Positions 1 to 10,800 of a stretch of DNA of 64,000 nt are shown here, piece after piece. Under the pieces are notes generated by a model. That model searched no databases and had not been told where the DNA came from. It was given only the letters and a program-made list of their open reading frames with translations. Position 1 is the first letter of the stretch. Each line of letters starts with the position of its first letter. Location: positions 4,340,001 to 4,404,000 of the forward strand of contig OZ220717.1 of the NCBI GenBank assembly GCA_965116625.1, read 5' to 3'. A program made the position numbers and the translations under genes. This stretch comes from VXNE01 sp965116625. GTDB taxonomy: Bacteria; Pseudomonadota; Gammaproteobacteria; Pseudomonadales; Azotimanducaceae.

Positions 1-491
1 TAGGAGGCCGAGGAGAGCAGGAACTCGCCGATTCGTCTTTCCCAGGCAGAACGCCGGTGAATCAGTTCGTGACCGACCACGAATACCGCCTGCGCCTCCA
101 TGGTCAGAATGATCACCAGGAGCACCTCTTCCCAGATGGCGAACGGGTTTGCGACAAGGATCTGCCACATGCCGAAGATGAGGGTCGGCGGCCACAGGAA
201 CGCCCACGACCAGACCGGCAGGTTGTGCCAGAGCAGGCGGCGTTCCGGCGTCTTCAGATCCATGTTGCGCCCGTCGGAACCCAGCATCTTGTCGAGCGGT
301 GCTGCGACGCTCATGAAGAGAAACGCCGGCACAAGCCACCAGCCGCCATGGACGAGCGCGAGGAAGATCAGCGGAAAGATGCCCAGCGGCAGGTAATGCG
401 GAAGGGCGTTGAGAATCGTCGGTTCGATGTGCGGCGTGACGTCAGCCCCGTCCGGGCCTGGGCCACCAGCCGCGGCTGAATCTTGCGCCAT
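1..491 (-). CDS. AlkB-like membrane hydroxylase (alkane 1-monooxygenase family), N-terminal part
   Basis: The gene is open from an ATG at 491 through the left edge, so only the first ~163 residues are present. The translation shows a short polar N-terminus, hydrophobic segments at about residues 28-60 and 90-130, and the motif GHELIHRR near residue 142. That motif is the first histidine cluster (HExxH) of the membrane di-iron hydroxylases AlkB/XylM. It would hydroxylate a hydrophobic substrate in the inner membrane with rubredoxin-type electron supply. It starts 68 bp after the stop of the NHLP-toroid gene on the same strand and could be the last gene of that operon. The remaining histidine clusters lie outside the window, so the exact subfamily is uncertain. 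Confidence 0.75.
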   Translation of the reverse strand, partial: MAQDSAAAGGPGPDGADVTPHIEPTILNALPHYLPLGIFPLIFLALVHGGWWLVPAFLFMSVAAPLDKMLGSDGRNMDLKTPERRLLWHNLPVWSWAFLWPPTLIFGMWQILVANPFAIWEEVLLVIILTMEAQAVFVVGHELIHRRSAWERRIGEFLLSSAS

Positions 492-559
492 GGCAGCTTC
501 GCTACTGGACCCTCGGACCGGCATTCATGGTACCACCGGACGGGTTGCCCTGCATGGTC

Positions 560-1858
560 TCAGGCTTCCAGAACTTCGATGAGACGCCCCAACGCTTCGA
601 TGCAGAATGCCGACGTCACGGCTTCGGAGCCATGCCCTATCTGCCCTACCACGCCCCATTTCAACGTCTGGTCACCGAAGGCGAGAAGTTCCGGCCAGCT
701 GCCATCCTCGCGTTGCGAACCGACGAGCCTCTCGACCTGCCGTCTCCCGTCAATACGCTCAAGGCTGCCGATGTTCCAGAGCGCCGACACTGCCTGCGCG
801 GTCTGAAGGATGTTGCCGAATTCCCCTTTCCCGTCGCGCAGGGCGAGAATGCGGTCGGCCAGTACCGGCCGGAGTCGATCGAGAGCTGGCCGGGTCCGGA
901 CCATGGCGCGGGTGATCGCATAGCAGATCGCGACCGTGTCGGGATACCACTTGGACGTGCCTTCGAGGGTGCCTTCGGTAACCAGCGTCTCCAGCCATGC
1001 CCTGGCAGCCCTGGTTTCGGGGTGGTCGCCCAGGTAGGCAATGACGTTCGCATTCACGACGGGATCGGCTTCGATACGGAAGGCCGACACGACGTCCGGT
1101 TCGTCTTCCGCCAGCACCCACGTCATGAAGCGGCCTTGCTCGTCGCGATTTGCCAGTATCCCCGGAACGTTCCTCCCGAGCACGATCCAGGGGTGGGATG
1201 CAAGAACGAGCGAACAGAGCGTCGTGCTGTCAAGATCCTGGGGCAGATGCCGGTAATAGCGCCAGAATCCAGGGTATTCCATGGTATCGGCAAGATATGC
1301 CCTGGTGCGCGCGCAGAGGGCCCTGGCACGTGGCTCCCCGCAACCCTCAAGCGCCAGAACGCCGAACGCCGAGACGAAGGCGGGCCTCTCGAAATGCCGC
1401 GGAATGCCCGGATCGGCGATATTGAACCGGATGCAGTGCCACGCCCCGTTCTCGTCGACGGTGGTGTCGAGGAAAGCGAGACCGCGGCGAATGCTCTCCC
1501 GGGCAGCTTCGGCAAGCGTGCTGGGCGAAACGCCGCCGAACGCCGTGGCCGCCGGCTCCGCGGGCGGACGAATGGGGGGTGCCGGGTCGTACATCGTCTT
1601 TCTCAGGAACTCGAGCGAGGCGGCACCGGTCCTCGCCGCCTCCCGTTCTTCGGCAGTTCGCCCACTCATGGGCGGAAGCACCAGGTGCGTCACCGACCCG
1701 GCTTCTTCGTGTACATGAATCTCCTGGTCTTCGGCCAGCGTCACGCCAAGTTCCCGTTCGATTGCATCTTTCGGATCGGCAAGCAGGCGCGCCCGAAACT
1801 CGCTGTCTTCACCAGCCTTCGAGAGGAGGCGCCGTGTCACGTCGATGGGCCCTTTCAT
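560..1858 (-). CDS. NHLP leader fused to terpene-cyclase-like alpha-toroid domain
   Basis: This 432-residue protein starts at ATG 1858, which has AGGAGG six bases upstream. Residues about 5-80 match the nitrile-hydratase-like leader peptide (NHLP) pattern: LLADPKDAIERELGVTL, then EIHVHEEAG and HLVLPP. An Ala/Pro-rich linker follows with Gly-Gly at 108-109, a possible C39 cleavage point. The remaining ~320 residues resemble the prenyltransferase/squalene-cyclase alpha-toroid: a DLDST motif near 208 at the place of the DxDD/DxDT motif, and a QW-type repeat QREDGSW near the C-terminus. NHLP leaders normally precede small peptide cores, so a leader on a large folded domain is unusual. It lies 70 bp downstream of the two NHLM exporters. 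I infer that it is an export substrate or a leader-recruited enzyme; which one is not decided by sequence. Confidence 0.8.
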   Translation of the reverse strand: MKGPIDVTRRLLSKAGEDSEFRARLLADPKDAIERELGVTLAEDQEIHVHEEAGSVTHLVLPPMSGRTAEEREAARTGAASLEFLRKTMYDPAPPIRPPAEPAATAFGGVSPSTLAEAARESIRRGLAFLDTTVDENGAWHCIRFNIADPGIPRHFERPAFVSAFGVLALEGCGEPRARALCARTRAYLADTMEYPGFWRYYRHLPQDLDSTTLCSLVLASHPWIVLGRNVPGILANRDEQGRFMTWVLAEDEPDVVSAFRIEADPVVNANVIAYLGDHPETRAARAWLETLVTEGTLEGTSKWYPDTVAICYAITRAMVRTRPALDRLRPVLADRILALRDGKGEFGNILQTAQAVSALWNIGSLERIDGRRQVERLVGSQREDGSWPELLAFGDQTLKWGVVGQIGHGSEAVTSAFCIEALGRLIEVLEA

Positions 1859-1928
1859 GGATGCCTCCTGTTGGAACGACTGCCAGGCGCCCGTGCTGCG
1901 GCACGCCCGGCGATTCGGCGGACCCGAT

Positions 1929-4874
1929 TCAGGCGATCTGCCTTCTGACCAGCTCTCCGAACACCCCCTCCTCACCCATGAGTTCCTTGAAGGAGCCGCT
2001 CTGCACGACCTTTCCGGCCTGCATCACGTAGATGCGGTCAGCCTGTTCCAGCGTGGAGAGGCGGTGGGCGATGACGATCCGGGTCGAGGTCAGAAGGGCA
2101 AGGTTCTGCATGACCTCCGCCTGCCTTTCGTTGTCGAGCCAGTTGGTCGCCTCGTCGAGCAGCATGATTCGCGGGCCGCCCATCAGTGCCCGGGCGATGG
2201 TGACGCGCTGGCTCTCGCCGCCGGACAGGACGGCTCCGCTGGCCCCGACCATGGTCATCATGCCCATGGGCATGGCCTTGATCTCGCTTTCGATCCCGGC
2301 AGTGCGGGCCGTTCCCCACACTTCATCGGTCGTTGTCCCCTCGTGGTGCGCGACGATGTTGTCCCAGACATCCTGGGGATGGAGCCGAACAGACTGCGGT
2401 ACCGCACCGATCTTTCGGCGCACCTGCTTCAGGTTGAGGTGCCTCAGGTCACGTCCGTCGTAGTACACCGCGCCGGCAGACGGCCGGTCGATTCCGAGCG
2501 CGAGCCGGAACAGCGTGCTCTTGCCGGCGCCGGACTCGCCGGCGATCGCGACGAACTCCCCGGGACGCGCGCGAATCGTGACGTCGTCGAGAATCAACGG
2601 CCCGTCGGGGTCGTAGCGGAAGGAAACGTGGTCGAACAGTACTTCGCCGCCCAGGCGTTCAACCGGCTCTCCCTCGACTTCGGCTTCGGGCACGGCGGCG
2701 AGCAGCGGGCGCATCTGGTCGAATGCCGGCAGCATGGCTGCGATCATGCCGAAGGATTCTCCGAGCCGGGCGATCGCCGACTGGAAAACGATGAAGACGA
2801 TGAAGACGACGAGAAAGTCACCGACCGGGACGATGCGGTCGCCCGCCGTCACCACCGCCAGGAGCAATACCCCCGCAGCAATGAGGGGGAGTGCGGCGCC
2901 GAAGGCTTTCGAATGTCCCTCCAGCGCCCCCAGTTCGAGTTCCGCGCGTTTCTGTTCGCGATAATCCCGCGCCCACATGGCGAAGGCCGACCCCTCCGCG
3001 TTCTCCACGCGCAGCTTGGCGATACCGCCCACGATCTGGAACAACCGGCCGGCGACCCGGCGCGCCGCACTGAGCATCCGCCCATAGGGGGGTAACTGGC
3101 GCAACCCGAGGACTACCGCGACCAGCAGCGAAACCAGGCTGAAAACGAGCGCGATGACGCCGAGCGTGGTGTCGTAGAAGAAGATGACGGCAAAGACCGG
3201 AAGCAGGAAGATGATCGAGAGCACGCTGTCGGCGACCACCCCCTGCAAGCCGTCGCGGAGGTTCTGGAAGGTCATTCCCGACATGGCCAAGTCGCCGGCG
3301 GGATGGCGGTGCAGAACGCTTGGTGGAAGGCGCATGAGGCGGTCCCAGAAAGCGGCTTCGACCCTTGACGAGCGCCCCTCAAGGCGCATCATGGCCGTCC
3401 CCTGAAACAGGTGCAGCATCGAGCCGAGCAGACCGAAGCCCGCCAACGCCACGGCCACCGTATAGAAAACCCCCGCGCTACCCCCTGCCACCACGTGATT
3501 CGCCACGAATCCAAGCGCGAGTGCCGGGAGCAGCTTGATCAGGCCGCCGGGCAGTCCGGCAACCACGAGCCGCCCCAGATCCGCGGCCGATCCGTGCAGT
3601 GCAATTCTCAGCAGGTCGGCGGGCGAGGCATTCCCCGGCGGCAATGGCCGATAGAACATCCAGGCTTCCTGCGCGAGTGTACGGGCACGCTCCGCCGAGA
3701 GCCGGACACTGCGCTTCGTGACCGGATCCACCTCCCGGTAGCGCCCCCATGCGCCGGGCAACAGCGCAACCGGCTGGCCGTCTTCCCCGCGGAATGCCAG
3801 CATCGCGTTGCTGTCGCCTCGCCACCAGTCACCCTCGGCCCTGAACCGCACGCGCCGCGCGCGCACACCAGACGCGTCAAGAACGTCGACGAGGCCCACC
3901 GGACCATCGGATGGTCCCGAGCGCACCGGAATCCTGAAATCTATTCCTTCGTGACGGCCGATAATCGTGAGGGCATCAGCGAGAGACGTGTCCTCGACAC
4001 CGGCATCCTGGTCAAGCGGCAGGTCGTAGATGTTGAACAGCCGCTGCCGCGCGGCTTCTTCCGCGGTGCGTCGGCTGGCGGTCCGCGCACGTTCCAGATT
4101 CGCATCGTCGACCACGGCCAGTCGGCGGTTCAGGCGTTCGAGGGCGAAGGCGACCGCGTGAAAGGAGGCGAGCGCCGGCAACAGGATGCCTTGCCGGGCC
4201 AGTGTCTCCGTCGACGTGCCCGCCAGGGTCGCCTCGTCGAACAGGGTAAGCCAACTGGACCGCGTCAGCGGTACAGCCGCTTCGGGTGGACCACCCGCCT
4301 CGGCGAGTTCCGTTTCGTCAACCACGTCCATGAACAGGATCGCACCTGGCGGAGGTTTGGATACCCAGACCACCCCGCGCCGGACAGATAGCGTGCAGGG
4401 GGCCAGGTCCTGCGCAAGGCCCGGCTCGACCAGCGCCGTGGCACGCGGAAGATGGTCCACGAAACGGGAAAGCGTGTCCGTCATGGCGATCAGCCAGGTA
4501 TCGGTCTGTTCCGCCAGCTCCGCCGGGTCAACCTCCGACATGCTGGACGCCGGCAGGCGTTTCAGAAGCGTACCGGGCAACCCCTTGGCGACCAGGCTGA
4601 GCGTCGTGTCCTCGCCCTTGGCCGGATCCCGTTCATCCGGGGCGACACCCGGCAGGAACATGCCCGATTCCCGGCGCAGCAGGTGCTGCGGGGCCGCCTG
4701 CTCGACACCATCCCTGAATTCGACCAGGAACAGGTCCACGGTGCCCTGGTCGATGAACCAGACACTCTCAGGATCGTCGAGACTCACCGGCAGGTTGCCC
4801 GCGCAGGGCACGGTTGTGCCAGAGCGAGCGGCGAGTTCGGCCAGTGATGTGTGCCCCGGTGCCGTGTCCCGCAT
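1929..4874 (-). CDS. NHLM-type peptide export ABC transporter, permease/ATPase without peptidase (ABC2)
   Basis: This 981-residue protein has a cyclic-nucleotide-binding-like N-terminal region (about 30-250; WFIDQGTVDLFLVEFRDG), a poorly conserved middle, six predicted membrane helices (about 430-700) and a C-terminal ATPase. The ATPase has Walker A GESGAGKST, signature LSGGESQR and Walker B IMLLDEATN. The lack of a C39 domain and the long N-terminal extension match the NHLM_micro_ABC2 family (TIGR03797). Its ATG at 4874 overlaps the stop of the preceding C39 exporter (TGATG), so the two are translationally coupled and probably form a heteromeric exporter in the inner membrane. The linked NHLP-leader protein is the obvious candidate substrate. 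Confidence 0.9.
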   Translation of the reverse strand: MRDTAPGHTSLAELAARSGTTVPCAGNLPVSLDDPESVWFIDQGTVDLFLVEFRDGVEQAAPQHLLRRESGMFLPGVAPDERDPAKGEDTTLSLVAKGLPGTLLKRLPASSMSEVDPAELAEQTDTWLIAMTDTLSRFVDHLPRATALVEPGLAQDLAPCTLSVRRGVVWVSKPPPGAILFMDVVDETELAEAGGPPEAAVPLTRSSWLTLFDEATLAGTSTETLARQGILLPALASFHAVAFALERLNRRLAVVDDANLERARTASRRTAEEAARQRLFNIYDLPLDQDAGVEDTSLADALTIIGRHEGIDFRIPVRSGPSDGPVGLVDVLDASGVRARRVRFRAEGDWWRGDSNAMLAFRGEDGQPVALLPGAWGRYREVDPVTKRSVRLSAERARTLAQEAWMFYRPLPPGNASPADLLRIALHGSAADLGRLVVAGLPGGLIKLLPALALGFVANHVVAGGSAGVFYTVAVALAGFGLLGSMLHLFQGTAMMRLEGRSSRVEAAFWDRLMRLPPSVLHRHPAGDLAMSGMTFQNLRDGLQGVVADSVLSIIFLLPVFAVIFFYDTTLGVIALVFSLVSLLVAVVLGLRQLPPYGRMLSAARRVAGRLFQIVGGIAKLRVENAEGSAFAMWARDYREQKRAELELGALEGHSKAFGAALPLIAAGVLLLAVVTAGDRIVPVGDFLVVFIVFIVFQSAIARLGESFGMIAAMLPAFDQMRPLLAAVPEAEVEGEPVERLGGEVLFDHVSFRYDPDGPLILDDVTIRARPGEFVAIAGESGAGKSTLFRLALGIDRPSAGAVYYDGRDLRHLNLKQVRRKIGAVPQSVRLHPQDVWDNIVAHHEGTTTDEVWGTARTAGIESEIKAMPMGMMTMVGASGAVLSGGESQRVTIARALMGGPRIMLLDEATNWLDNERQAEVMQNLALLTSTRIVIAHRLSTLEQADRIYVMQAGKVVQSGSFKELMGEEGVFGELVRRQIA

Positions 4875-7075
4875 CAGCCAGACCTCACCAGCTTGTAGTA
4901 GGTGCCATCACGATCCGCGATCAACTCGTCGTGGGTGCCGCGCTGCACTTCCACACCCTTGTCCAGCACGATGATCTCGTCACAGTCCCGGACCGTGCTG
5001 AGCCGATGCGCCACGATCAGGCAGGTAACGCCGCGGCGCCGCAGGGCATCGTCGACGAACTCCTCGGTGGCGGCATCCAGGGCGCTGGTCGCCTCGTCCA
5101 GGACGAGCACTGTCGGATTACCAACCAGCGCTCGGGCGATCTCCAGGCGTTGCCGCTGACCGCCGCTGAAATTCACCCCGCCCTCTTCGACCTCGGTCGC
5201 GTATCCGTGGGGCCTGACCAGGATCTCGTCATGAATGCAGGCGTCTCTCGTCGCCGCGACGATGGCTTCGTCCGGAACGGCGGGATTCCAGAGCGTGATG
5301 TTGTCCCTCACGGAGGCCGAGAAGAGCACGACGTCCTGGTCCACCATGGAAATGGAGCGTCGCAGCACTTCCTCCGGAATCTCGTCCCTCGGATGGCCAT
5401 CGAACAGGATCTCCCCGGACCAGGGCCGGTAGATTCCCGAAACGAGACGCGCCAGCGTCGACTTGCCGGATCCGCTGGGACCGACCACGGCCACCCGCTG
5501 CCCCGGGCTGAGCATGAGATTGAAGTCCTTTATCAGGGGCGGCCGGCTCCTGTTGAAACCGAAGGTGACGCCCTTGAGTTCAAGCTGGCCGGCAAGCTGG
5601 AGCCGGCCGTTGAACGTCGGGATCGACGCCGTTTCCGGGCTCCGGCGGCTGAAAACGGGGTCGGGAGCGGTCTTCGAGATGTCTTCCAGCCGCTGCAGAT
5701 CGGTTTCCAGTGCCTGGCGCTTTTCGGCGAATTCCAGGAAGCGTCCCACGGGCGCCAGGAACATCTCGGCGAGGATGTACAGCCCGGCCAGCGTCCCCAG
5801 GGTCATCTCTCCAGCCATGACCATGAATGCCCCGAAGCCCAGGACCGCCGCGCTGCGAAGTGCGGCAACCAGGCCCGGAAGCGCGGTATCGACCTGGCCG
5901 AGTTCGGAACAGAGCTGGCGCGCATGCAGTTCGCGCGCCTGCTGGCCACTCCAGCGCGAAAAGAAACGGTCGTCCGATCCCGTCATCCGCAGGTTTTCCG
6001 CATGGCTCAACATCTGCATGCCGACGCCGATGAGCAATCCCTGTTCGCGCCTCATCGCCTCGCTTCGAACGGCCCGGTGCCTGCCCAGGAAGCGCGTCAG
6101 CAAGGCGTGCAGGAGTCCCAGCAACACCACGACAAGGGCAAGCAGGACGTCGTACGCCAACATCGCGATGAGCAACACCACGCTCATTGCCATGTCAACG
6201 AGGAGCACGAGGAACTGTTCGGTCAGGTTCTTCGCGACCCGGTCGATGGACGACACGCGGTCGGTGACATCGCCGACCAGCCTGTGGTCAAAGAACTCCA
6301 CCGGCAGCCGCAGCAGCCGTGACAGGCCCCGGTTGTAGCCGATCACCGAAATGCGCACCGCAAGGCGCTGCAGGAAACGGTGCTTCAGCAGGGACAGGAT
6401 GTATACCAGGATGCCGCCGCCAAGCAGGGCTGCCACCAGCCCTTCCCAGGGTCCGTGGTTCTCCAGGACGTCGTCGACGAACACGCCGACAGACACGGGG
6501 ACGACAAGCGCAAGCAGCGTCAACATGAGTCCGCAGGCAATCACGCCGGCAAGTACGTTCCACGATCCGGCAAGCAGGGTGCGTAATTGCTCGAACAGGC
6601 CGGGCCGCTCGCCCCCCGTTCCGAAATCGGGACCGCGCTCGAACCGGAGCGCGATTCCGCTATAGCCCTTCTCGAACTCTTCCGCAGAGAGTCTGCGGCG
6701 GCCCGTTGCCGGGTCATTGAGATAGACGTAGCGGTCATCGAACCCTTCGACGACCAGGAAATGGCTGAATTGCCAGAACACGATCAGCGGCAACTGCAGC
6801 ATCTTCAGCGCCTCGGCGCGTACGCTCAAGCCCCCGCATTCGAGACCGTAGTGCCTGGCGGCGCGCACGATACTCGCGGCGCTGCTGCCGTCCCGGCTCA
6901 CCTCGCACTTTTCGCGCAATTCGGTCAGCGGCACCCAACGCCCGAAGTGACCCAGCACGCTGCCGAGACTGGCGGCGCCGCATTCCGTCGCGTGCATCTG
7001 CAACAGGATCGGCGTGGTTACCCTTCGTGCAGTGGCCTTGTCGCTGTTTCCGGCGCTGGAGGCGCGCGCCACCAT
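4874..7075 (-). CDS. NHLM-type peptide export ABC transporter with C39 leader peptidase (ABC1)
   Basis: The 733 residues are laid out as a C39 peptidase domain (about 20-150) with catalytic Cys32 in TECGAAS, His in FSHFLVVEG and Asp in NDPATG. A six-helix permease follows, then an ATPase with Walker A GPSGSGKST, signature FSGGQRQR and Walker B VLVLDEATSALD. This is the layout of NHLM_micro_ABC1 (TIGR03796), which cuts a leader and exports the mature product. All peptidase catalytic residues are present, so it looks functional. It follows the HlyD-like gene after 1 bp and is coupled to ABC2 downstream. Confidence 0.93.
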   Translation of the reverse strand: MVARASSAGNSDKATARRVTTPILLQMHATECGAASLGSVLGHFGRWVPLTELREKCEVSRDGSSAASIVRAARHYGLECGGLSVRAEALKMLQLPLIVFWQFSHFLVVEGFDDRYVYLNDPATGRRRLSAEEFEKGYSGIALRFERGPDFGTGGERPGLFEQLRTLLAGSWNVLAGVIACGLMLTLLALVVPVSVGVFVDDVLENHGPWEGLVAALLGGGILVYILSLLKHRFLQRLAVRISVIGYNRGLSRLLRLPVEFFDHRLVGDVTDRVSSIDRVAKNLTEQFLVLLVDMAMSVVLLIAMLAYDVLLALVVVLLGLLHALLTRFLGRHRAVRSEAMRREQGLLIGVGMQMLSHAENLRMTGSDDRFFSRWSGQQARELHARQLCSELGQVDTALPGLVAALRSAAVLGFGAFMVMAGEMTLGTLAGLYILAEMFLAPVGRFLEFAEKRQALETDLQRLEDISKTAPDPVFSRRSPETASIPTFNGRLQLAGQLELKGVTFGFNRSRPPLIKDFNLMLSPGQRVAVVGPSGSGKSTLARLVSGIYRPWSGEILFDGHPRDEIPEEVLRRSISMVDQDVVLFSASVRDNITLWNPAVPDEAIVAATRDACIHDEILVRPHGYATEVEEGGVNFSGGQRQRLEIARALVGNPTVLVLDEATSALDAATEEFVDDALRRRGVTCLIVAHRLSTVRDCDEIIVLDKGVEVQRGTHDELIADRDGTYYKLVRSG

Positions 7076-7076
7076 C

Positions 7077-7631
7077 TTACGGCCGCCTCATTCCGATGAG
7101 TGCGACTGGAGATTGGCGGCCGAGTTCGATCACTATCCGGCATTCCAGACCTGCGGGAAAAAGAACATCTCCATCAAGCACGATGTCGACTCGGTACGGA
7201 GACGCGGGCGCCAACGACGCCATCTCGCCGCTTACGGGTAAAGCGGCGATTTTCGAAACTTCCCCGTCAAGCGCATCGGCTGAATCCGTCGCCGGTTCGA
7301 TCACCGCAGGCATGCCAACCTCGATCCCTGACGCGACGTCGCTCTCGATCCAGGCGAGCACCTGTACCGACCCCTCCACCTCGCCCGGATCCACCAGCAC
7401 GCCGGCAAGGGCCAGGGTACGGGCTACGCTACCGAGAAACAGCCATGCCACGAGGATGCATAACAGGAGCGCGATGCCTGCGACGAGGAGGCGTTCCCGT
7501 GGCGTCGAAATCGTCAGCAGGCGGTCGAGTTGTTCGCGCTCTTCCTTTGCTTCCGCAACGGTATTGTGGAATGAGTCGAATGGATTGTTGAACACGACCG
7601 TCTGGGCAGGCCCCTTTGTAAGACGAAACAA
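7077..7631 (-). CDS. short HlyD-like membrane fusion protein of the NHLM export system
   Basis: This 184-residue protein opens the NHLM operon. The N-terminal region KEEREQLDRLLTISTPRERL precedes one membrane helix (about 47-68), as in NHLM HlyD proteins. A beta-rich periplasmic part follows (VQVLAWIESDVASGIEVGMPAVIEP). Family members are usually around 400 residues with a long coiled-coil hairpin; that hairpin and the lipoyl half-motifs are absent, so this is a minimal or reduced adaptor. The start is a TTG with no clear ribosome-binding site, so the N-terminus is uncertain. It would link the inner-membrane exporters to an outer-membrane channel. Confidence 0.65.
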   Translation of the reverse strand: MFRLTKGPAQTVVFNNPFDSFHNTVAEAKEEREQLDRLLTISTPRERLLVAGIALLLCILVAWLFLGSVARTLALAGVLVDPGEVEGSVQVLAWIESDVASGIEVGMPAVIEPATDSADALDGEVSKIAALPVSGEMASLAPASPYRVDIVLDGDVLFPAGLECRIVIELGRQSPVALIGMRRP

Positions 7632-7832
7632 GTATATGCAAACTCGCCGGTGCCCGGAGCCTGCGCGGTCATCCGCAAGCCTCCGTGCGCCAGCCCTCCG
7701 CGTTGGACAAGGATGTCGGCGTGGTTAAGCTCCAGTCTGAGGAAATCTTCGACCATGCAATAATCGCCTCCGGTCGCTGGCGCTCCAGGAAGGCGCCGGT
7801 TCCATGGAAGTACGGCAGGAGTACTTCGCACG

Positions 7833-10800
7833 TTGCGCACACCCATAATTCTGGCCGTCACTCTTGCCGAAGTCCGTACCACGCTGCGGCTGATCCAATA
7901 CTGGCTTTTCGCGCTGCTGTCGTTAGGGCTCGGCTGCTTCGTGTACGTGGAACTGGCCGTCACCCACGGCAACTACTCCGGTATCGCATCCGGTCTCGGA
8001 TCCTTCAGTCCGCAGTTCTACGTGGGACTGTTCGGCGTCTACTTCTACCTGTGGCTGTTCGTGGGCCTGATCTTCCTCGCGTTCGAGATCCGCGCCCGCG
8101 ACGAGCGCGACCAGATCGTCGATGCGCTGGACTCGCGCCCGCACAGCAACGCGGAATACGTCGTCGGCAAGTTCTGCGCGCTGGTCGCCATGGCCTGGCT
8201 GCCCGTCCTGGTGCTCATGGTGCTGGTCGAAGTCCTCGGTCATCTGGCCCTGTGGGCCGAATTCCCATACGGTGTCCCGCCCGAGCCCTGGTCTCTCGCC
8301 GGCTTCCTGGTCTACGCCCTCGCCGGGCTGTCGCTGTGGTGCGCGTTCATCATGTGGATGACGACGGTCTGCCGGAACCGCCTGGTGGTCGCTGCCATTT
8401 CGCTCGCCGTGATTGGCGTCCAGGTCTGGACAAGCCGAAGCCTGCCGTTCTACCTCACCACGGTCCTTTCCATGTCGCCGGGTATCGACTATGCCTCGGA
8501 GATCTCTCCGCGTCTCCTCGGTTCGGGCGAGGGCATTCGACTGACGGCGTTCGCCATGCTCGCGATCGCGTTCCTGGCGTTCGCCGCACGGTGCTACCCC
8601 AGGAACGATGGCCGCCGTCCCAACCTTTACACGGCAACGGGTCTCGTCTTCGCTGCGCTTGGGCTTGCCGGCATGGGGGGCTACTACGTGCATCAGACCC
8701 TGCCCCACCGGCAACAGGAGGCCTGGCTCGCCGCCCACGAGGCAAAGAACCACTTGCCCCGAACCGACCTCCTGTCCATCACCGGGGTCCTGTCGGTGGA
8801 ACCGGGGGACACCCTTCGGTATTCGCTCAACCTCGAGGTGGCACGGGAGGCATCGGCGCCACTGCTGTTCACGCTGAACCCCGGCGTCGAGGTCGAGCAG
8901 GTTTCGGTAGACGGGGAGGAAGCGAACTGGACGCACGAGTCCGGTTTGCTGGCCGTAACGCCGGCTCGCCCGGGGCTCCGGCACTCGATTCGGATCGTGG
9001 CGACCGGTTCCCCCGACGAGACGTTTGGCTACCTGGACGCCTCCTTCGACCCAACACTTGCGAAGAGCCTCAAATCGGGCGAGCAATCCGACCTGCTGGT
9101 TCTTGGCCACCGGAAGAGCATTTTCAACAGCCGATACGTCGCGATGATGCCGGGAGCGCACTGGATCCCGTCCACGGGTACTGCTCTCGGAGACGGCGAT
9201 CCCGAGGACTACTACATGCTCGACCTGACGGTGGAAGTCCCGGGCGAGTGGCTGGTCGCCGGTCCCGGGAGCGCCGAAACGCTGGGGTCATCCGGGGGCA
9301 GGGCAAGCTATCGATTTCAACCGAATGCGCCGGTTCCACACGTCGGGCTGCTGGCATCGAGGTTCGCCCGCAAGGCCATCGAGGCGAACGGCATCCAGCT
9401 ACAGCTTCTCTACTTCGCCGGGCACGACCGCAATCTCGCCCTTTTCGCCGAGACGTCCGACATCGTCCGGGACCGATTGGCGGGGATCTTCTACGACGCA
9501 CAGGCCCTCGGCCTGCGCTATCCATACGATGCGCTGAGCCTGGTGGAGACGCCAACGAGCCTGCGCCTGTACGCGGGCGGGTGGCGGATGGACACGGCCC
9601 AGGCCATGCCCGGTGTTCTCATCCTCCGGGAAAACGGCTTTCTGACCTCCCGCTTCGAGGCTACGCTGTCGGGACCGATGCTCGCTGACGCGCCAGGGAA
9701 GGGAATGGCGGAGCGCAAGGCGGAGTTGCTGGTGATGCACTTCGAGAACGACTTCAGCGGCGGCAACCCCTTTTCCGGCGCAGCGCGGAACTTCCTGCTC
9801 TTCCAGACGAGTGCGGAGGGCGAAGGCGCTCTCGCCATCAACTTCGTGCTCAACGCGTTGGCGACAAAGTTGTTGACCGGCAAAGAGAGTTTCTTCTCCG
9901 CGCATGACTTTCGCCCCGGCGGAATTACCACCCGCGGCCAAATGCTGGAACCCGTGGGCTTTGCGAGCGTCGCGGAAGGCTATCGGACAACCGTGATCGG
10001 GCGGCCCTCGGTCTGGACCGCCGCCCGCGAAGCACCGTTGTCGAGTCTCGATGTCGATACGAATCCGGAACTGGCGTTGAAGGTGCTGACGCTCAAGGGC
10101 GAGGCCCTTGCCGAGGCCCTGCTCGAGGGGTTGGGCCGAGAGAAAGCGGCCGCGCTCCTTTCGCGGTTGCTGGCCAACCATCGAGGCGCGCGGTACGACT
10201 ATCCGGACCTTCTTGAGGCAGCGGCAGCCGTCGGCATCGACCTGGAGGGGTTGTTGGGCGATTGGCTACAAGCCACGGCGCTACCCGGCTTCATCCCTTC
10301 TCCGGTGACATCGCGCCGGATTGCCGACGACGCGCGAGGCAATCCGCAATACGGGACGCAGGTATCGATCTACAACGGAGAGGCCGTTCCCGGACTGGTT
10401 CAACTGCGGTACGACTGGGGTGACGCGACTGCACCCGTGAACGATCGGACGGGACCGTTTTCGATTCCCGGCGGGGACGCGGTCGACGTGGGTATCGTGA
10501 CGGCGACACCACTGCGGCGCCTTACGATGCGCCCGTACCTGGCCCTCAATCGAGTGTCGGCCGACCTCGTCCTGCCCTTCGTGGATAGCGAAGTCCAGCA
10601 TGCCGACGCAGGCTGGACGGGCGTCCGAACAAGCGACTGGCACCCGCCTCCGGACGAGGCAATCTACGTGGACGACCTCGACCCCGGCTTCTCGGCGCAA
10701 GGCCAGGCGGGGCTCGAACCCCGCGCGAATCCCCTGCTCGAGGACGAACTGGACGAAGGGATGCCCGAGTTCGTCACGTTCCTGCCGCCGCCGGTGTGGA

